From assembly GCA_021234155.1 (NCBI GenBank), contig JAJEKV010000028.1, positions 16,374,469 through 16,438,468 on the forward strand: a stretch of DNA of 64,000 nucleotides, given 5' to 3'. Shown one piece after another: positions 46,696-57,740 of the stretch; position 1 is the stretch's first letter; every line of letters starts with the position of its first letter. This stretch comes from Isoetes taiwanensis. Its lineage: Eukaryota > Streptophyta > Lycopodiopsida > Isoetales > Isoetaceae. Under the pieces are notes generated by a model. The model was not told the DNA's origin, did no database searches, and worked only from the letters and a program-made list of their open reading frames with translations. A program made the position numbers and the translations under genes.

Positions 46696-46808
46696 TCAAA
46701 GATCTACATCATAGTCCTCATCATTCTTTTTGCTGCTCTCTGCCGTCTCGTCCTTCTGTGCCGTCTGCTCCTTTGCTGGAGACTTAAGTTTTGTATCCTC
46801 CTTGTCCT
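46696..46808 (-). other. Possible acidic last exon of the ParB-methyltransferase gene
   Basis: After a possible acceptor (TGCAG at 46,809-46,813 on the minus strand) the frame reads EDTKLKSPAKEQTAQKDETA and ends SSKKNDEDYDVDL with a TGA. The lysine- and acid-rich composition would suit a C-terminal tail. The matching donor downstream of the 47,544 stop was not identified, so the link is tentative. Confidence 0.35.
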
Positions 46809-47543
46809 CTGCATGGAATAAATTACTACTCCTATATTTTAGTGTAGCCAAAATAGGTTTAGCTAAACTACCTTCAAATTGGGGCTAGAAGTTTCTAACA
46901 CTTGGCTAAACTAAATGGTTTTTCTCCATCACAATTTCTTGCTTTTGGCTAAACTTTCACAAAATGGAAAGGCAAATATTAGCCATCACGCTATAGTAAT
47001 TTAAAAAAATTCAAACATTTTGGCAAAGATATTGAATTTATTGTAAATACATAAATCAAGACAATGTTCAAAAACCTAAGAAAAAAGGGACGACATTGCT
47101 CCTTTTTCTCTAATGCTTCAACTTTGTACTTGGAACAAGAAAGAAAGTGGAAAAAAAGAAAAGAAAAATATAAACTTTATTTGAAATTTCTTAAAGTTAG
47201 TACATACATTGGTGTTGAATTTTGGGCTAATCTATCCATTTTTCCAAGCCCACTCTATCTTAGGTTTAGCTAATCGATGTCCTGATGGATATATCTGGAG
47301 GTAAAGGTTTGGCTATTCAACCTAAAAACTCACTTGGGCGGGAAAAAAATTGGGCTAAAATTTTCTTTTTTTAAGGCATTTTTTCCATTTACTTTAGCCA
47401 TTTTTCTTGGCAAAACTGCTACAAAATAGCCATTTGGCTAACTTTAGCCGTTATTTTATTCTATGCCCTCTGGAATGGTAGCTAAAGCTACTTCTTTAAG
47501 CTCTGCAAAGGTTGCCGTCGTCTAGTGAGCTCGAGAATGGAGG

Positions 47544-50482
47544 CTATATCTCTGAGGACGTTAGTTTAGCATAATCAGATGAAGACTTGGCCTCTAACTC
47601 TTGATTTTCATCTGGTAAAGTAGGTAAGGCCAGTCTCATCTTCACAAAATGCACAACATCCTTATCAATATCCACGGCAACACAGTTGCGGCCCTTCTTA
47701 AGTGCACATGCGATAGTAGTACCAGAACCAGAGAAAGCATCAAGCACCCAATCTTCTGGACGCGAGAACATGTCCAGGAGATGGTTGATGAGCTTTTGTG
47801 ATTTCTGATAGTGATTCACAATCCTGCCTTGTGCACTTGGGTCCTGCAATTTCTGTAAGACTGCTGGAAACTCTAGGACGTTTGAAAAGTTTTGACAGGC
47901 GGCAGTGTTGAAGTGTTCCATGGTCCTCTTCCCATCAAAACTCCAATAAGCTACATGAAGGTACTCTACCTTGCTGAGCAACCTTGGTCCTCCACCATGG
48001 TAGTTGATGTTCGTTTTGTACCTAGTGAAACATTTAAAGTAATGTTAGCAAAAATAAGTAAACAATTCGAAAACCAGAAACAGGAAATACTATTCCGGAA
48101 TACACTACGTAATCGAAGAGAAAAGTAACTGTATTCTGGAATAAGACTTCCCAGACAAGGTTTTCATATCCTGCCTGAACTGGAGAACCAAAGTGGTTTT
48201 TGAAAGCTGATTCTACCAAGCCAGACTGCATGCTCGAATGGAACGTAACTAAACGCCAATGTTTGGTCGTTGTGATCTGCTTGATTCCATCAATGAAAGC
48301 ATTAAACTCAGAAAATTTGAAGGGCTGGTCGTCGTATCTGCTGTCTTTAAGCTTAAACCCGTAGGGAAGATCAGCAATAACCAAAGTAAAGTCCTGTGGC
48401 TTAATCATTCCGACAAGGTTCGTGCAATCACCATGAATGATTGAATATAAATTGTTTTGATCAAACATGCAAAATCTCTCGTAGTCAGATGGTTCTGGCT
48501 CAACAGTTCTTCTTTCAGCTAACGACCTCTCTTCCCGTGCTGTTCTAACCAAATGCATAAAGCCCTCAGGAAGGTCCTTGTTTTTCTTTTTGCTCTGAGG
48601 AAAAACATAACAACAACTGTAAGGAGATCATTTGTGCAAAGACGAGGAATTTTGAGAGTACTTACCCAGCCCTCAAAATTTGGTGCATATTGCACAATGC
48701 GCTCGTCGGAAGTGGCTATTGGGTAGAGTTCCCTGCACCTTTCCCATGTCTCGACGTTTAGCTGCTCCATCAAACATGTTTGACATGTTATGACGTTCTT
48801 TTGGCTGCAAGACATTAAGGAAACAATGAGTTAAAAAGTAAGAAACAAGGCAAAGTAGAAGGAAAACAAATAAAAGTCAAGCTATTTGTATTCTGGAATA
48901 CAAACTGGTTAACTAGTGATGCTACCTCGAAACAATATGCAGAAAATAGTTCTGTTATCCGTACTTTTCCTTAAAAATTACGTACTCCCTGTGCATAAAC
49001 CGGATCTTGTCGACGAAGCTCATCTTTAGTTTGTACTCGTTGTCAGCATTGTGGGTGTTGGCAACAATTTTTGCTTCTTCATCGGTAAGACCACAGTAAA
49101 CAGTGCAGAGGACGGAGAGGTACCTCAGGTTCTTCTTCTCTTTATAAAGTTGCCTTCTTGCCTTGAAGCTGTGATTACCTCCCAAGACGTAGTGAGTGTA
49201 GGTGTCCGCGTTTTCTCTGTCATAGTCCTGGGGGGTTTTGCACTGCTCCCTGTCAACAAGGACAACTATTGGGGCCACATGAGCATTTGGATTGCTCCTG
49301 ATCCTGTCCTTTAGGTTCCTTAGGTGGTCAGCATAAATCTTTCGAACCTGAAGTGGCCTCTCACCAGCTTCATTCTTTGGGGGCAGCTTCATTGAAGTGA
49401 CTGGCAAATAAATGACACCTTGCACAAATTTGTGCAGGTTAATCTCTTCCATTTTCTCAGATGTTTTATCAACTTTTTTTTCTTTAATAGCAACACCAGG
49501 TGCTTTGCCCTTCCCCTTCTTCTTCTTAGGTTCCTCAGAAGCATCTTCTGTTGCAATTAATGCCGTTTGCTTTTTTTTAGGCTCTTTAGCAGCAATGCTT
49601 GGACTTTGCCGCTTCTTTGGTGGTGGTGACGGTGGCTTTTCTTCGGACTGTGATGGACTCCCAGATTGTGATGATGCACTGCTCGGGCTCTGAAGGTTAT
49701 CCTCTTCCCCTTGTGATGACTCGCTGTAGGGGAAGTCTTCGCTCGTTGTGCTTCGAATGTAGTTAATGATGGCACAGAGAGACCTCTTGTTGAGGTAGTG
49801 AGAAACATACTTATAAAGAGGCTAAGGATTTACTTTCACCACTCTAAGATAGGCTTCATCAACATGAATAAAGCCTTGGGATGTCTGAAAAGACAGTCTC
49901 CCTTGCTGACCGGACTCCCCAGCTACTTCACTCACGGCCTGGATGGTACCCATGCAGACAAATTCCCTGTCATCGTACCTTTTATTTCCAGGGCTCCGAC
50001 AGACATGTAGGAAAGTAAGGGTGCTGTACTTTCCAGAAGTACCCCTTGTAAAAAACCATTGAGTTTGGAAGTTTTCGTAGATAGCAGGCGCAGCTGTCTC
50101 CTCAACCCTTCTTTGTGGGTGCGGTTTCTGTGGGATTTTAAGGGGCCTCTTCTGTTGTTTCTTGCTGCCTTCTTGTCTGTGCAAAATGTGTGTAAACACG
50201 ACCTTGTTAGAGAAAACAGTGGCAAAAAACTATTCCAGAATACAAAATGTCTTGCAAAAAAAGAAAAAAGAGGGCAAAAAGAGGAGAAAAATGCCAAAAC
50301 GGCACTGCAATCTTGACAAAGAAACAGGTCTAAACAAGTTCTAAAGGCAGGAAAAACGCCTAAAATTACTAAAAAACATGGAAAAATAACCTTTTAAAAC
50401 CTAAAAACACGAAAGTGTATTCGGGAATAAGAAACAGACACACAAATGATTGTACATTGTACTTTCTTACTCACCTGTCCAT
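47544..50482 (-). pseudogene. ParB-like domain fused to beta-class DNA methyltransferase, multi-exon
   Basis: Exons reconstructed in phase on the minus strand are: 50,482-50,475 (ATGGACAG), 50,176-48,965, 48,804-48,666, 48,594-48,152 and 48,021-47,544. The protein has an unrecognised N-terminal domain of about 120 residues, then a low-complexity Ser/Pro/Lys linker (PPSPPPKKRQSPS). Next is a ParB/Spo0J-like domain (YLPVTSMKLPPKNE, VAPIVVLVD, YVLGGNHSFKARRQL, LTDEEAKIVANTHNAD). The last part is a methyltransferase with catalytic IADLPYGFK (a DPPY-type motif IV) followed by DAFSGSGTTIACAL (motif I, FxGxG) and VAVDID. Motif IV before motif I defines the beta class, which makes N6-methyladenine or N4-methylcytosine. 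Lesions: an in-frame TAG at 49,822-49,824, and a likely donor change GTAAGT to GGAAGT at 48,151-48,146. An internal Met at 49,452 could still start the ParB-methyltransferase part. Introns argue against bacterial contamination. Confidence 0.8.
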
Positions 50483-50757
50483 GTTTTCTCTATGTGGATC
50501 GGAATACAGTCTCTGAATATTTTAATCGAAGGCGCTGGCGCTAGCGACTTGAGCTCAGAGACTGGAATATGCAACTGAAGGCGCCGAAATTTCCTTTTAA
50601 AGGTATCATTTTCGTCTTGCTCTTTTTCTATGTGAAGCGGAATACGTTTAGCTTTACTATCCTACTCCTGTGTATTCCAGAATAGCTTTTGTTTTGACTT
50701 TCACTTGATTAGTACTGGAACTTCTACTTGTACTACGTGGGCGTGTATTCGGGAATA
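48091..50757. promoter_or_regulatory. Cluster of seven TATTCNNGAATA palindromes
   Basis: The 12-bp palindrome occurs at 48,091-48,102 (CG centre), 48,132-48,143 (TG), 48,889-48,900 (TG), 50,231-50,242 (CA), 50,418-50,429 (GG), 50,673-50,684 (CA) and 50,746-50,757 (GG). All lie in introns or in the divergent promoter of the two genes, none in an inferred exon. I did not find it elsewhere in the window. Half sites (CGGAATAC) are at about 50,500 and 50,639. The core TTCnnGAA is also two inverted units of a heat-shock element. Confidence 0.85.
50177..50474 (-). other. Intron 1 of the ParB-methyltransferase gene
   Basis: The donor is GTGAGT after ATGGACAG and the acceptor is TTTTGCACAG, joining in phase to ACAAGAAGGC. 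The intron is 298 bases and contains two TATTCNNGAATA palindromes (50,231 and 50,418). Confidence 0.75.
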
Positions 50758-50817
50758 AGAAAAGCTCTGCACTACAGAAACTTTCTCAAATCTCTTTACT
50801 ATTTTGCAGTTGTTAAG

Positions 50818-53800
50818 ATGACGAACCGCTTCGTGAACAAGCTTCCACCACCTTTTGTTGTCTCAAGCTCGTCTAGTTCTGAGGACACGCTTGGGAACAA
50901 CGTCATTTCTACTGAAGACCGTCATTCTCCGACTCCTACCTCTGCTTCATCGTTGTTGCTTCTCGAAGACACACCGAGTCCAGCACGTAACAGACTTCCA
51001 CCACCCTTCCAACCGTCACCAAGTCCTGTAGACAGAACACTGGCATCTCCTTACAAAGCATCACCACCAGTTCAGAGCATGTTGCCACCACCCTTTGTTC
51101 CATCCCCTGGACCACCTACAGAAGCTCCACAACAACGGGTGTTCAAGAACAAGCTATCCCTCCCCCCCCTCCCATTTGTAGCTTCGCCCCCTTCACTCAA
51201 ACATACAAGGAACACAGAAAGTAAAGAAGACTGTGAGATTCACTACAATTTCTCTCACCAGGACTTCACTACAAATGAGGACGATGCTCCAGCATGCACT
51301 CCTCTTCACACAACGGTTGTGACACATGGATTTGCAGAATTCCAGTCCGCTCTAAAGGAGATGTTTGCAAGAACTCCTTTTCAAGATGGTACAAGAACAA
51401 CTGATGCCACAACCTCTTATGGGCCATCACCATCCTTTAACACTGTACCCCCGCCTTTTCCGGGAACAACTTCACGTGGTCTGTTTTCCTCTACAAACGC
51501 ACCACTCAGGACAGAGGAAGTCACCCCCAGAGTAGAAGTTTCATCAGAAGATGAAGACACCAACGAGGAACAAAGAGACTACATGTTCTCCAGCCAATCT
51601 TCAAAGAAATTCAAGGTGGATTTTGGTTTGAGGGCGTGCTCCTCTGTAAGAAGAAGAAATCTTATGGATGAACACAAAATGAGGAGACTTTTGAGAACTA
51701 AATGCTGCTCATTGGGTTGCATCAACAGATTTAACATGGCTAAATTACGAGCAGTTAGAGACAACTACAGTTCCATGGCATTGGCAGACTAGAATGCCTA
51801 CTTAGCTTATCATGTAAGACCAGACCGCAACACCTTCTTGCACTACATTAACCGTGAAGAAGTTTGCCAGAAGTGCTTTATGGTTGTCCACCGTTTAGGG
51901 TCCACCAGAATGTCTAGAATACATAAAAGACTGGACAAAAATCCAGCAATCGATGATCATTGTGGACCGAGAAGAGTTGTAACCATGCATGCCCTTGCTG
52001 CTGTGTCATGGATGGAGAAATATTTTAAAGAAACATGTGAGAAGCTACCTAACAGCAACATGTATCATTTAACTGATAACATCACCAAAAAAGATGTTTT
52101 TAATGAGTACAAAGAGACTTGCACTCGGCTTGACATCTCTTACTCACACTTCACCGGCATCAGGAAAAGTGAATTCGGTCTTATGAAAATTCCTAGAAAA
52201 CATAGAATGTCTGTTTGCTCAAGGTGTGCAGAATTAAAGAGTCAACGAGAAACTGCAAAGACAGAGGTCGAAAGAAGTAAGCTCATGTTCTCCAATCTCT
52301 CACTTGTTTTAAAGAAAATGCTTTGACCTGATTTCTTCTACAGATATTGTGCAACAGAACCTTGCCAGACATCGTGAACAACAAGCAGCAGAGAGAAGAA
52401 AGCTTGCCAAGCACAGAAAAAAAGCTCTTGAACGTCCACTGCAATACATGTCTGTTGTGATTGATGGAATGGACCAAAAAAAAACAACTCTACCACATTT
52501 CTTGAACATTCCTAAAGATGTGCCAGAGGAATGTTTTGTTAAGGTCCACCTTGTAGGAGCTATGGTCTTCAAAGGAAGTCTAAAGTGCAAAGTATTTTTG
52601 ACGTATCCAAACTTGCATGGTGACCCGAACCTCACAATTACAATTCTTAACAAGGTCCTGTGCGAGCAAGAGCAATTACCACCCGTGCTTTTTATCGCAA
52701 CTTGACAATACTACAAGGGAGAACAAGAATCAAACACTCTTTGCGTACTGTGCCATGTTAGTGGAGCTAGGGATCTTTAGAAAAGTGAAGTTCGGTTTCT
52801 TACTTGTAGGCCACACTCATGATCAGATTGACCAAATGTTCAACAGATTTTTCTCGTGCGCCTTTAGAAGGAAGAAGGCTTTTCGTCTTCCCTTTAGTTC
52901 AATTATTGAAGATTCTTACACTCCTACTCCAAAGGGTCGGTCTTCTTAAAGAGATCTGCTGATTTCGAGAGTTTGTTTTCTCTCAACGCTCAAACAGAGA
53001 ACAAGTCAGGAACAAGTTGAATGATCTCACCGGAAGGATGGCCAAAGCTTCTTCTGTGGGAAGAAGTATACCACAACTAAGGACCGGAGTCCACCGTAGG
53101 GATTACGCTTCCTTAAATATATTCCGGACACTTCCTTCATAGAACGTCTTTGAGCAACTTCCTCTCAAAAATCCTAAGGAGTCCAAGGTAAGAAAAGTAC
53201 CCCCAGAGTCATCCTTAAAAGCCATTGAAAAATGGATTTTCTTCAGGCTTTAAGTACTTCTTAGAAGAAGATCGGATGTGGTGGAGTAATTTCTTTCTCG
53301 AATAGAAAATTGTTGTACAAAATATAGCTCTAAGACAGTTGCAAGAACCATTTCAATGGCCTGACACCTTCCATCAACCCCAGCACCAAACAGGTCCAAG
53401 CAGTGCTACATTTGCACCTGCAGTAGAAGACGAGGAGGATCGAGTCATGTACCTCGGACCAAGACGGAGGAATGAGCCTCAAGGTAATATCACAGAAATT
53501 ACCAAAGGTATGCTAATTTCTCTTCCGACTGAGGAGGATGATAAAGGTCGACCGTTCTGGATAGCAAAAGTGCTTGACACAGTCAAGGAGGAAGGCTTAG
53601 TCACTAAACTCAAGATTCATTGGCTTGCAACACGCTCAGAAAATGTTTTTGAAGGTAGATATGAGTTAGAAATGAGAAGCCAAGGAAAAGGGAGAAAGTC
53701 CAAGAAGGTGGGTTGTAGGGACGAGCTGAACCTTAATGACGTGACTATATTGTGCTATGATTTTAAATTGAAATCTGACAATCGTCTGCTGCCAGAGGAC

Positions 53801-54014
53801 TATCAATTTGCTTAAAAAAGCTTGTAATTACGAAGAAGATGATGAAGAAGGTGGTGGCAATGCTTCACCGTCTGTTGATAGTGATGAGGAAGATAACTCA
53901 AGCACTTCCTCGAGTGACAGTGAAAGAAGTGAAGGTGATGACGATGGCATAAATGAACATGATGACGTCCTGGATCCCTCTCTCATCACTCCTCATACTT
54001 TTGCACATAACTGA
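50818..54014 (+). pseudogene. DUF7869-type, transposase-like protein gene
   Basis: The start is ATG 50,818, just after an acceptor-like TTTTGCAG. Exon 1 runs to 52,276, followed by a 67-base GT-AG intron (52,277-52,343) that joins in phase, and exon 2 from 52,344. The N-terminus has five short proline repeats of the type LPPPFVxSP. A middle part has cysteine pairs (TKCCSLGC, VCQKC, VCSRC). The DUF7869 core has VVIDGMDQKKTTLPHF (about 52,455), QLDNTTRENKNQ (about 52,700) and VGHTHDQIDQMFNRF (about 52,806). These spaced Asp-containing blocks would suit an RNase H-like fold, which is my inference. Further on are a beta-rich FWIAKVL/HWLA segment (about 53,550-53,640) and an acidic tail. Lesions: in-frame TAG at 51,790-51,792, a 1-base insertion near 52,697, and shifts between 52,949 and 53,340 and near 53,810. 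It is divergent to the methyltransferase gene with about 335 bases between the start codons. Confidence 0.75.
52277..52343 (+). other. Intron of the DUF7869-type gene
   Basis: The donor is GTAAGC and the acceptor TTCTTCTACAG. Splicing joins TEVER to NIVQQNLARH in phase and removes the TGA at 52,324, so that stop is not a lesion. Confidence 0.8.
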
Positions 54015-54019
54015 GTCTT

Positions 54020-55190
54020 AGAAAAAGACTGTAAATTTTGCATGTGAATATGAAGATTCTATCTTCAAATTTTGAGAATACTACAGTTTCAGTTACAGAC
54101 TTACTTCAATTTTTTGTTAAATATTTTATCCTCTGAAATTAGAGTTTCTCTCTTAAAACATACTTTAAGAACATTCTATTTGCTAAAAAAAGTGACACTT
54201 TAAAAAAGTCAATTCTTTCGTTGCAAAAAAAATTTAGTCTTTTGGGGGGTCAAAATAGAATTTCATGCATCTTTTTTTTTTAAAACCTCGTTTTACTCCC
54301 TTTTTTGTAAAAAAAAAAGGAATCTTTGAGGAATATTCCTTTTGCTCTCGTTTCAATGATTTGTTCCCGTTTAATACGCAATCTTGTTTGTTTAAAAATT
54401 GTTGCAACAACCCACTTACATTAGACAAATGCTCCTCACAATTCAGTTGAAATATTAGATAAAGAATTGAAGTCGTATTTAATTAAAGTGGGACTCATTC
54501 CATTCCCACTTTTTTTGGGAACCCTGTTAATTTACACAAAAAGAAGCATCCCGACCCGAAAACTGGCCATAATTGGAATTTTTGTCTATTAGTGTGCATC
54601 CAAGCTTTTCTTCCAGTTTTCTTGGATAGCATGTCGAGAACAAGAACAATGCAACGCAAACATAGGAATTTCATTACAGCTTGAGACCAAAGTTCTAATT
54701 GAAAAAGATTCTTAGTTGAACATTTTGGCTCTATTTTCTTAGGTGGGTAGACAATAGATCACAAATTCCAACAAAAATTAAGCAAATTGTTTACTTAATC
54801 ACCCAAAAATACTAGTTTTGAGATACCTTATATTTATAAATGGGCTCATTACAATATATATTACAGTGGGTGAAGAGACCATAGTGGTGGTATGGGCACA
54901 ATGATTACACCCTCTTCACACATGAACCATAGCGTGGAGCTCTCTCCTAGTCACGGAGCAACTTACAGACGATAGAAATTTGTACGAGGAGTTCCTTTAT
55001 GGGCCACGCGCTTGTATGTCCAACTGATGTCACCACCCTCTTGTCGGCACCTTTCTTCAATGAACTGATCTTTTCATTGCTCCCAAGCATGTACTATCTG
55101 GTCGAGATAAGAACTGCAAGAGATAAAATCAAATTAGTCAAGTGATGCTACATGCAAAAAAAATAAAATAAAACACAGTTCTTAGGGCCA
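54020..55190. other. Right interior, AT-rich, no gene seen
   Basis: Oligo-A/T-rich DNA with no recognisable frame. A hairpin AAAGTGGGA/TCCCACTTT lies at 54,485-54,512, and the 18-bp block 54,477-54,494 is the exact reverse complement of 58,472-58,489. Confidence 0.5.
54485..54512. repeat. 9-bp stem hairpin at right border of the two-gene unit
   Basis: AAAGTGGGA (54,485-54,493) pairs with TCCCACTTT (54,504-54,512). Its layout resembles the hairpin at 46,360-46,387. Confidence 0.7.
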
Positions 55191-55239
55191 TTTTTGGAAA
55201 ATACAGGCATGAGAAAGGCAGCTCAGAGGGAAAAACACA

Positions 55240-55860
55240 AAGGGAAGGCCTTTCTCGACTCGCGAGTCGAAAAGGCAACTCAAAGTTTAAAAACGCAAGT
55301 TTAGGGGTGAAAGGCCTTTCCCGACTTCATGAGTCGAAAAAAGCGACCAAAGCGAAAAACACAGTTTTAGGGATCGAAGGCCTTTCTCGACTCGCCGAGT
55401 CGAAAAGCGGTTCAAACGGCGTAAACGTTTTAGGGGTTTTAGGCCTTTCTCGACTTCGCGAAGTCGAAAAAGGCAGCTCAAGCAGCAAGTTTTAGGGGTC
55501 GAAGGCCTTTCGACTCGCTGAGTCGAAAAGGCGGTTCAAAGCAAAAAACGCGGGTTTTAGGAATCGAAGGCCTTTCGACTTCAGCGAGTCGAAAAAGGCG
55601 CTCAAAGCCGAAAGTCGGAAGGCCTTTCGACTCGCGAGTCGAGAAATGCGACTCAAAGCGAAAAATGCAAGTTTGAGGGCCTTTCGACTTCATGAGTCGA
55701 AAAAAGCAGCTCGGAAAAAAAAAGGGCGGTTTCAAAGCTCGAGTCCCAGAAGGTCGAAAATGAATAACCTTCAAACATTCTATGTATTTTCTATGAAAAA
55801 ATACCCTCCCATAAATTTCCTCACGACTCACCTCGACTTCGAATGAGTCGAAAAAGCGAC
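55240..55860. repeat. Minisatellite of palindromic TCGACTC-GAGTCGA hairpins
   Basis: Eight consecutive units of about 60-66 bases and one more at about 55,831 each contain a core such as CTCGACTCGCGAGTCGAAAA or CGACTTCATGAGTCGAAAA preceded by AGGCCTTT and followed by GGCnnnTCAAAG. Every core can form a hairpin. A tenth isolated unit is at 57,926-57,950 (CTTCTCGACTAGTGAGTCGA). The frames on either strand here are only translated repeat. Confidence 0.9.
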
Positions 55861-56429
55861 TAAAGAGCAAAAAATGCGCTTCTAAGAGAGAAAACACTAC
55901 ATTAACATTTTAATTATTTATAAATTTGTCAACTTATCTCATCCTAACCAAGTGTACTCGACACCCCTTTCTTAAGTGCACTTTATACTCCATTTTTTCT
56001 CTATCCATGGTTAAAAGTTCAAATCGTGGGGTTGGGGGCATACACTTTTGAAAAGGAAAGGATTTGGTACATGCGGGGCGGCGCCATTGTTTCTTATGTC
56101 ATCCCTAGACACATATCTCAATGGCCACATCCTTTAAAAAACCCAAGGCATCATAGAACATACGCATAGAACATACCCCAAAAATGATCCTATGTTGCTT
56201 ACAACAAAGAAGCCCACAACAACCCTATTTTAGATGACAAGAAGACATTACTAAGGAAGTTTTTAATTTTATTTTAAATAATCTTCTTTCAAGGTCTAAA
56301 ACTTTAAAATTTAAAATCAATATCTATGTAGCCTACCATTACCGATTTTAACACCATATTATACCGCACATTCTTATTTTTCAAATATCCCCCATATATG
56401 ATATTTTTTTAATTTTTTTCCAATGTTAT

Positions 56430-56550
56430 TTCTATACCCCGCTTTTTTTCCCACCCATATTTAAACCAATGTTTCCTATACCCCGCTTTTTTTTCCCACC
56501 CATATTTAAACCAATGTTTCCTATACCCCGCTTCTTTTTCCCACCCATAT
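56430..56550 (+). repeat. Three tandem copies of a 45-50-bp unit
   Basis: The phrase CTATACCCCGCTTTTTTTCC followed by CACCCATATTTAAA occurs three times in a row. Confidence 0.9.
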
Positions 56551-56999
56551 TTAAATTTTAAAATTTGGTACACACACCTTTAAGCCGGAGATACGTTGTA
56601 CCACTTGGACTCTTTCCGGAAGAAATTGATCTGCCATAATCTGCCATAGCCATAGCTCCGACAAAATTGATTCGGAGTCTTGGTGTGGATGTGGAGCAGG
56701 GGAGACCTGGAAATCTACAGGCTTGTTTCTTGAGAAGTCATCCCCGTTTCTTGCTAAGCTTCTTATTCTGCACTGCATGCATTGACGATTTTGATTTAGA
56801 TTAATACGGTATCAAGAAGAAGAACAGAAGGCATCAAGTAGAAGAACAGAGACAGCTTAAACAGCAAGAGATATAGATTTACCTGCATCCCGGCCCTTTG
56901 CCCTTTGAATCTGCATCCCGGCCAAGCTTACTATAATCTTCAGTAATCTTCAGTACTATAAGCTTCTGTAATCTTCGATCATCGTGGCCCCTATGAATC

Positions 57000-57740
57000 T
57001 GGATCGCCGTCGAGGGCTAAAGGGCGGCGGCAATCGGGGCTACCGAAAACCGGCGGTCGATGAGGGCGATAAGTAGCGGTGGCAGTCCATCCGTTTTTTC
57101 AACCTCGGATCCGGGCCGTTATATTGTGGCGGATATAAGCCCGGCTTAGGCTGCGATCGCGGATCGGTTCCCCAAAGATTTTGGTTCCACATTTCCGACC
57201 ACGAAATTATCGAGATCTGCCATAGCAATTTCTTGAAGAACAACACCAGCAAGAGGCGCTTCAAGCGGCGGCGCTTCAAGCGGCTGTGATATCGGCTGCT
57301 ATCTCTGCTATCTCTGCTGCAGCCGCCTCTGCACCCCACGAATCTGCAGCCGCCTCTGCTATCTCGCCAAATGCTTATTTTCTTCCGGCAATCTTCTTCT
57401 CTGTAACGGAGAAGGTCAAGATCCAGCTCTGCAAAGCCTTAAACATTCAAGAAAATCGTGGAAAGCCCCGTGCTCAGTAATGACATTGGAATGCAGAGAA
57501 TAATAGGCGGCCAGAGTTCTGATCTGAAGCTTTCTTCTTGCTTTTCTTTGCATTACCTAACAGGGGCGGAAAAGCTCTTGAACAGGGGCGGAATCCACAT
57601 TTCGCTACTCCCTTAGTTCTTGTTGAAGCAATGCCTTGCCTTAGTTCGTTCTTGAGAGATCCCTTACGGAGCTATGCTCCACGCTCTAGAGACTGGAGGC
57701 AACCTCGGTATCCCAGTCGAGAGGGCTCTCTCTAGGCTGC
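57000..57740. other. GC-richer stretch, possible captured gene fragment
   Basis: This stretch is markedly richer in G+C than its surroundings and has alanine-rich frames (plus) and arginine-rich frames (minus), including SEMWNQNLWGTDPRSQPKPG on the minus strand. No family is recognised. The composition change suggests captured host DNA inside the element. Confidence 0.35.

Noticed and set aside
47544-49452. Bacterial contamination or recent bacterial transfer
   Set aside because: ParB-methyltransferase fusions are typical of bacteria and phages, but this one has several in-phase GT-AG introns and lies between transposon ends in plant DNA.
49822-51792. Reassigned TAG codon
   Set aside because: Other frames in the window use TAG as an ordinary stop (for example the RPS8 and LINE remnants are broken by TAG as well), and plant nuclear genes use the standard code.
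52322-52326. TGA as a lesion in the DUF7869-type gene
   Set aside because: It lies inside the 67-base intron 52,277-52,343, whose removal restores the frame.
55240-55860. CRISPR-like array
   Set aside because: Spacing is regular, but the units are homologous over their full length, without unique spacers, and the host is a eukaryote.
55287-55897. Open frames with repeated LSRLxESK or RLxEVEKGL
   Set aside because: They are translated units of the palindromic minisatellite.
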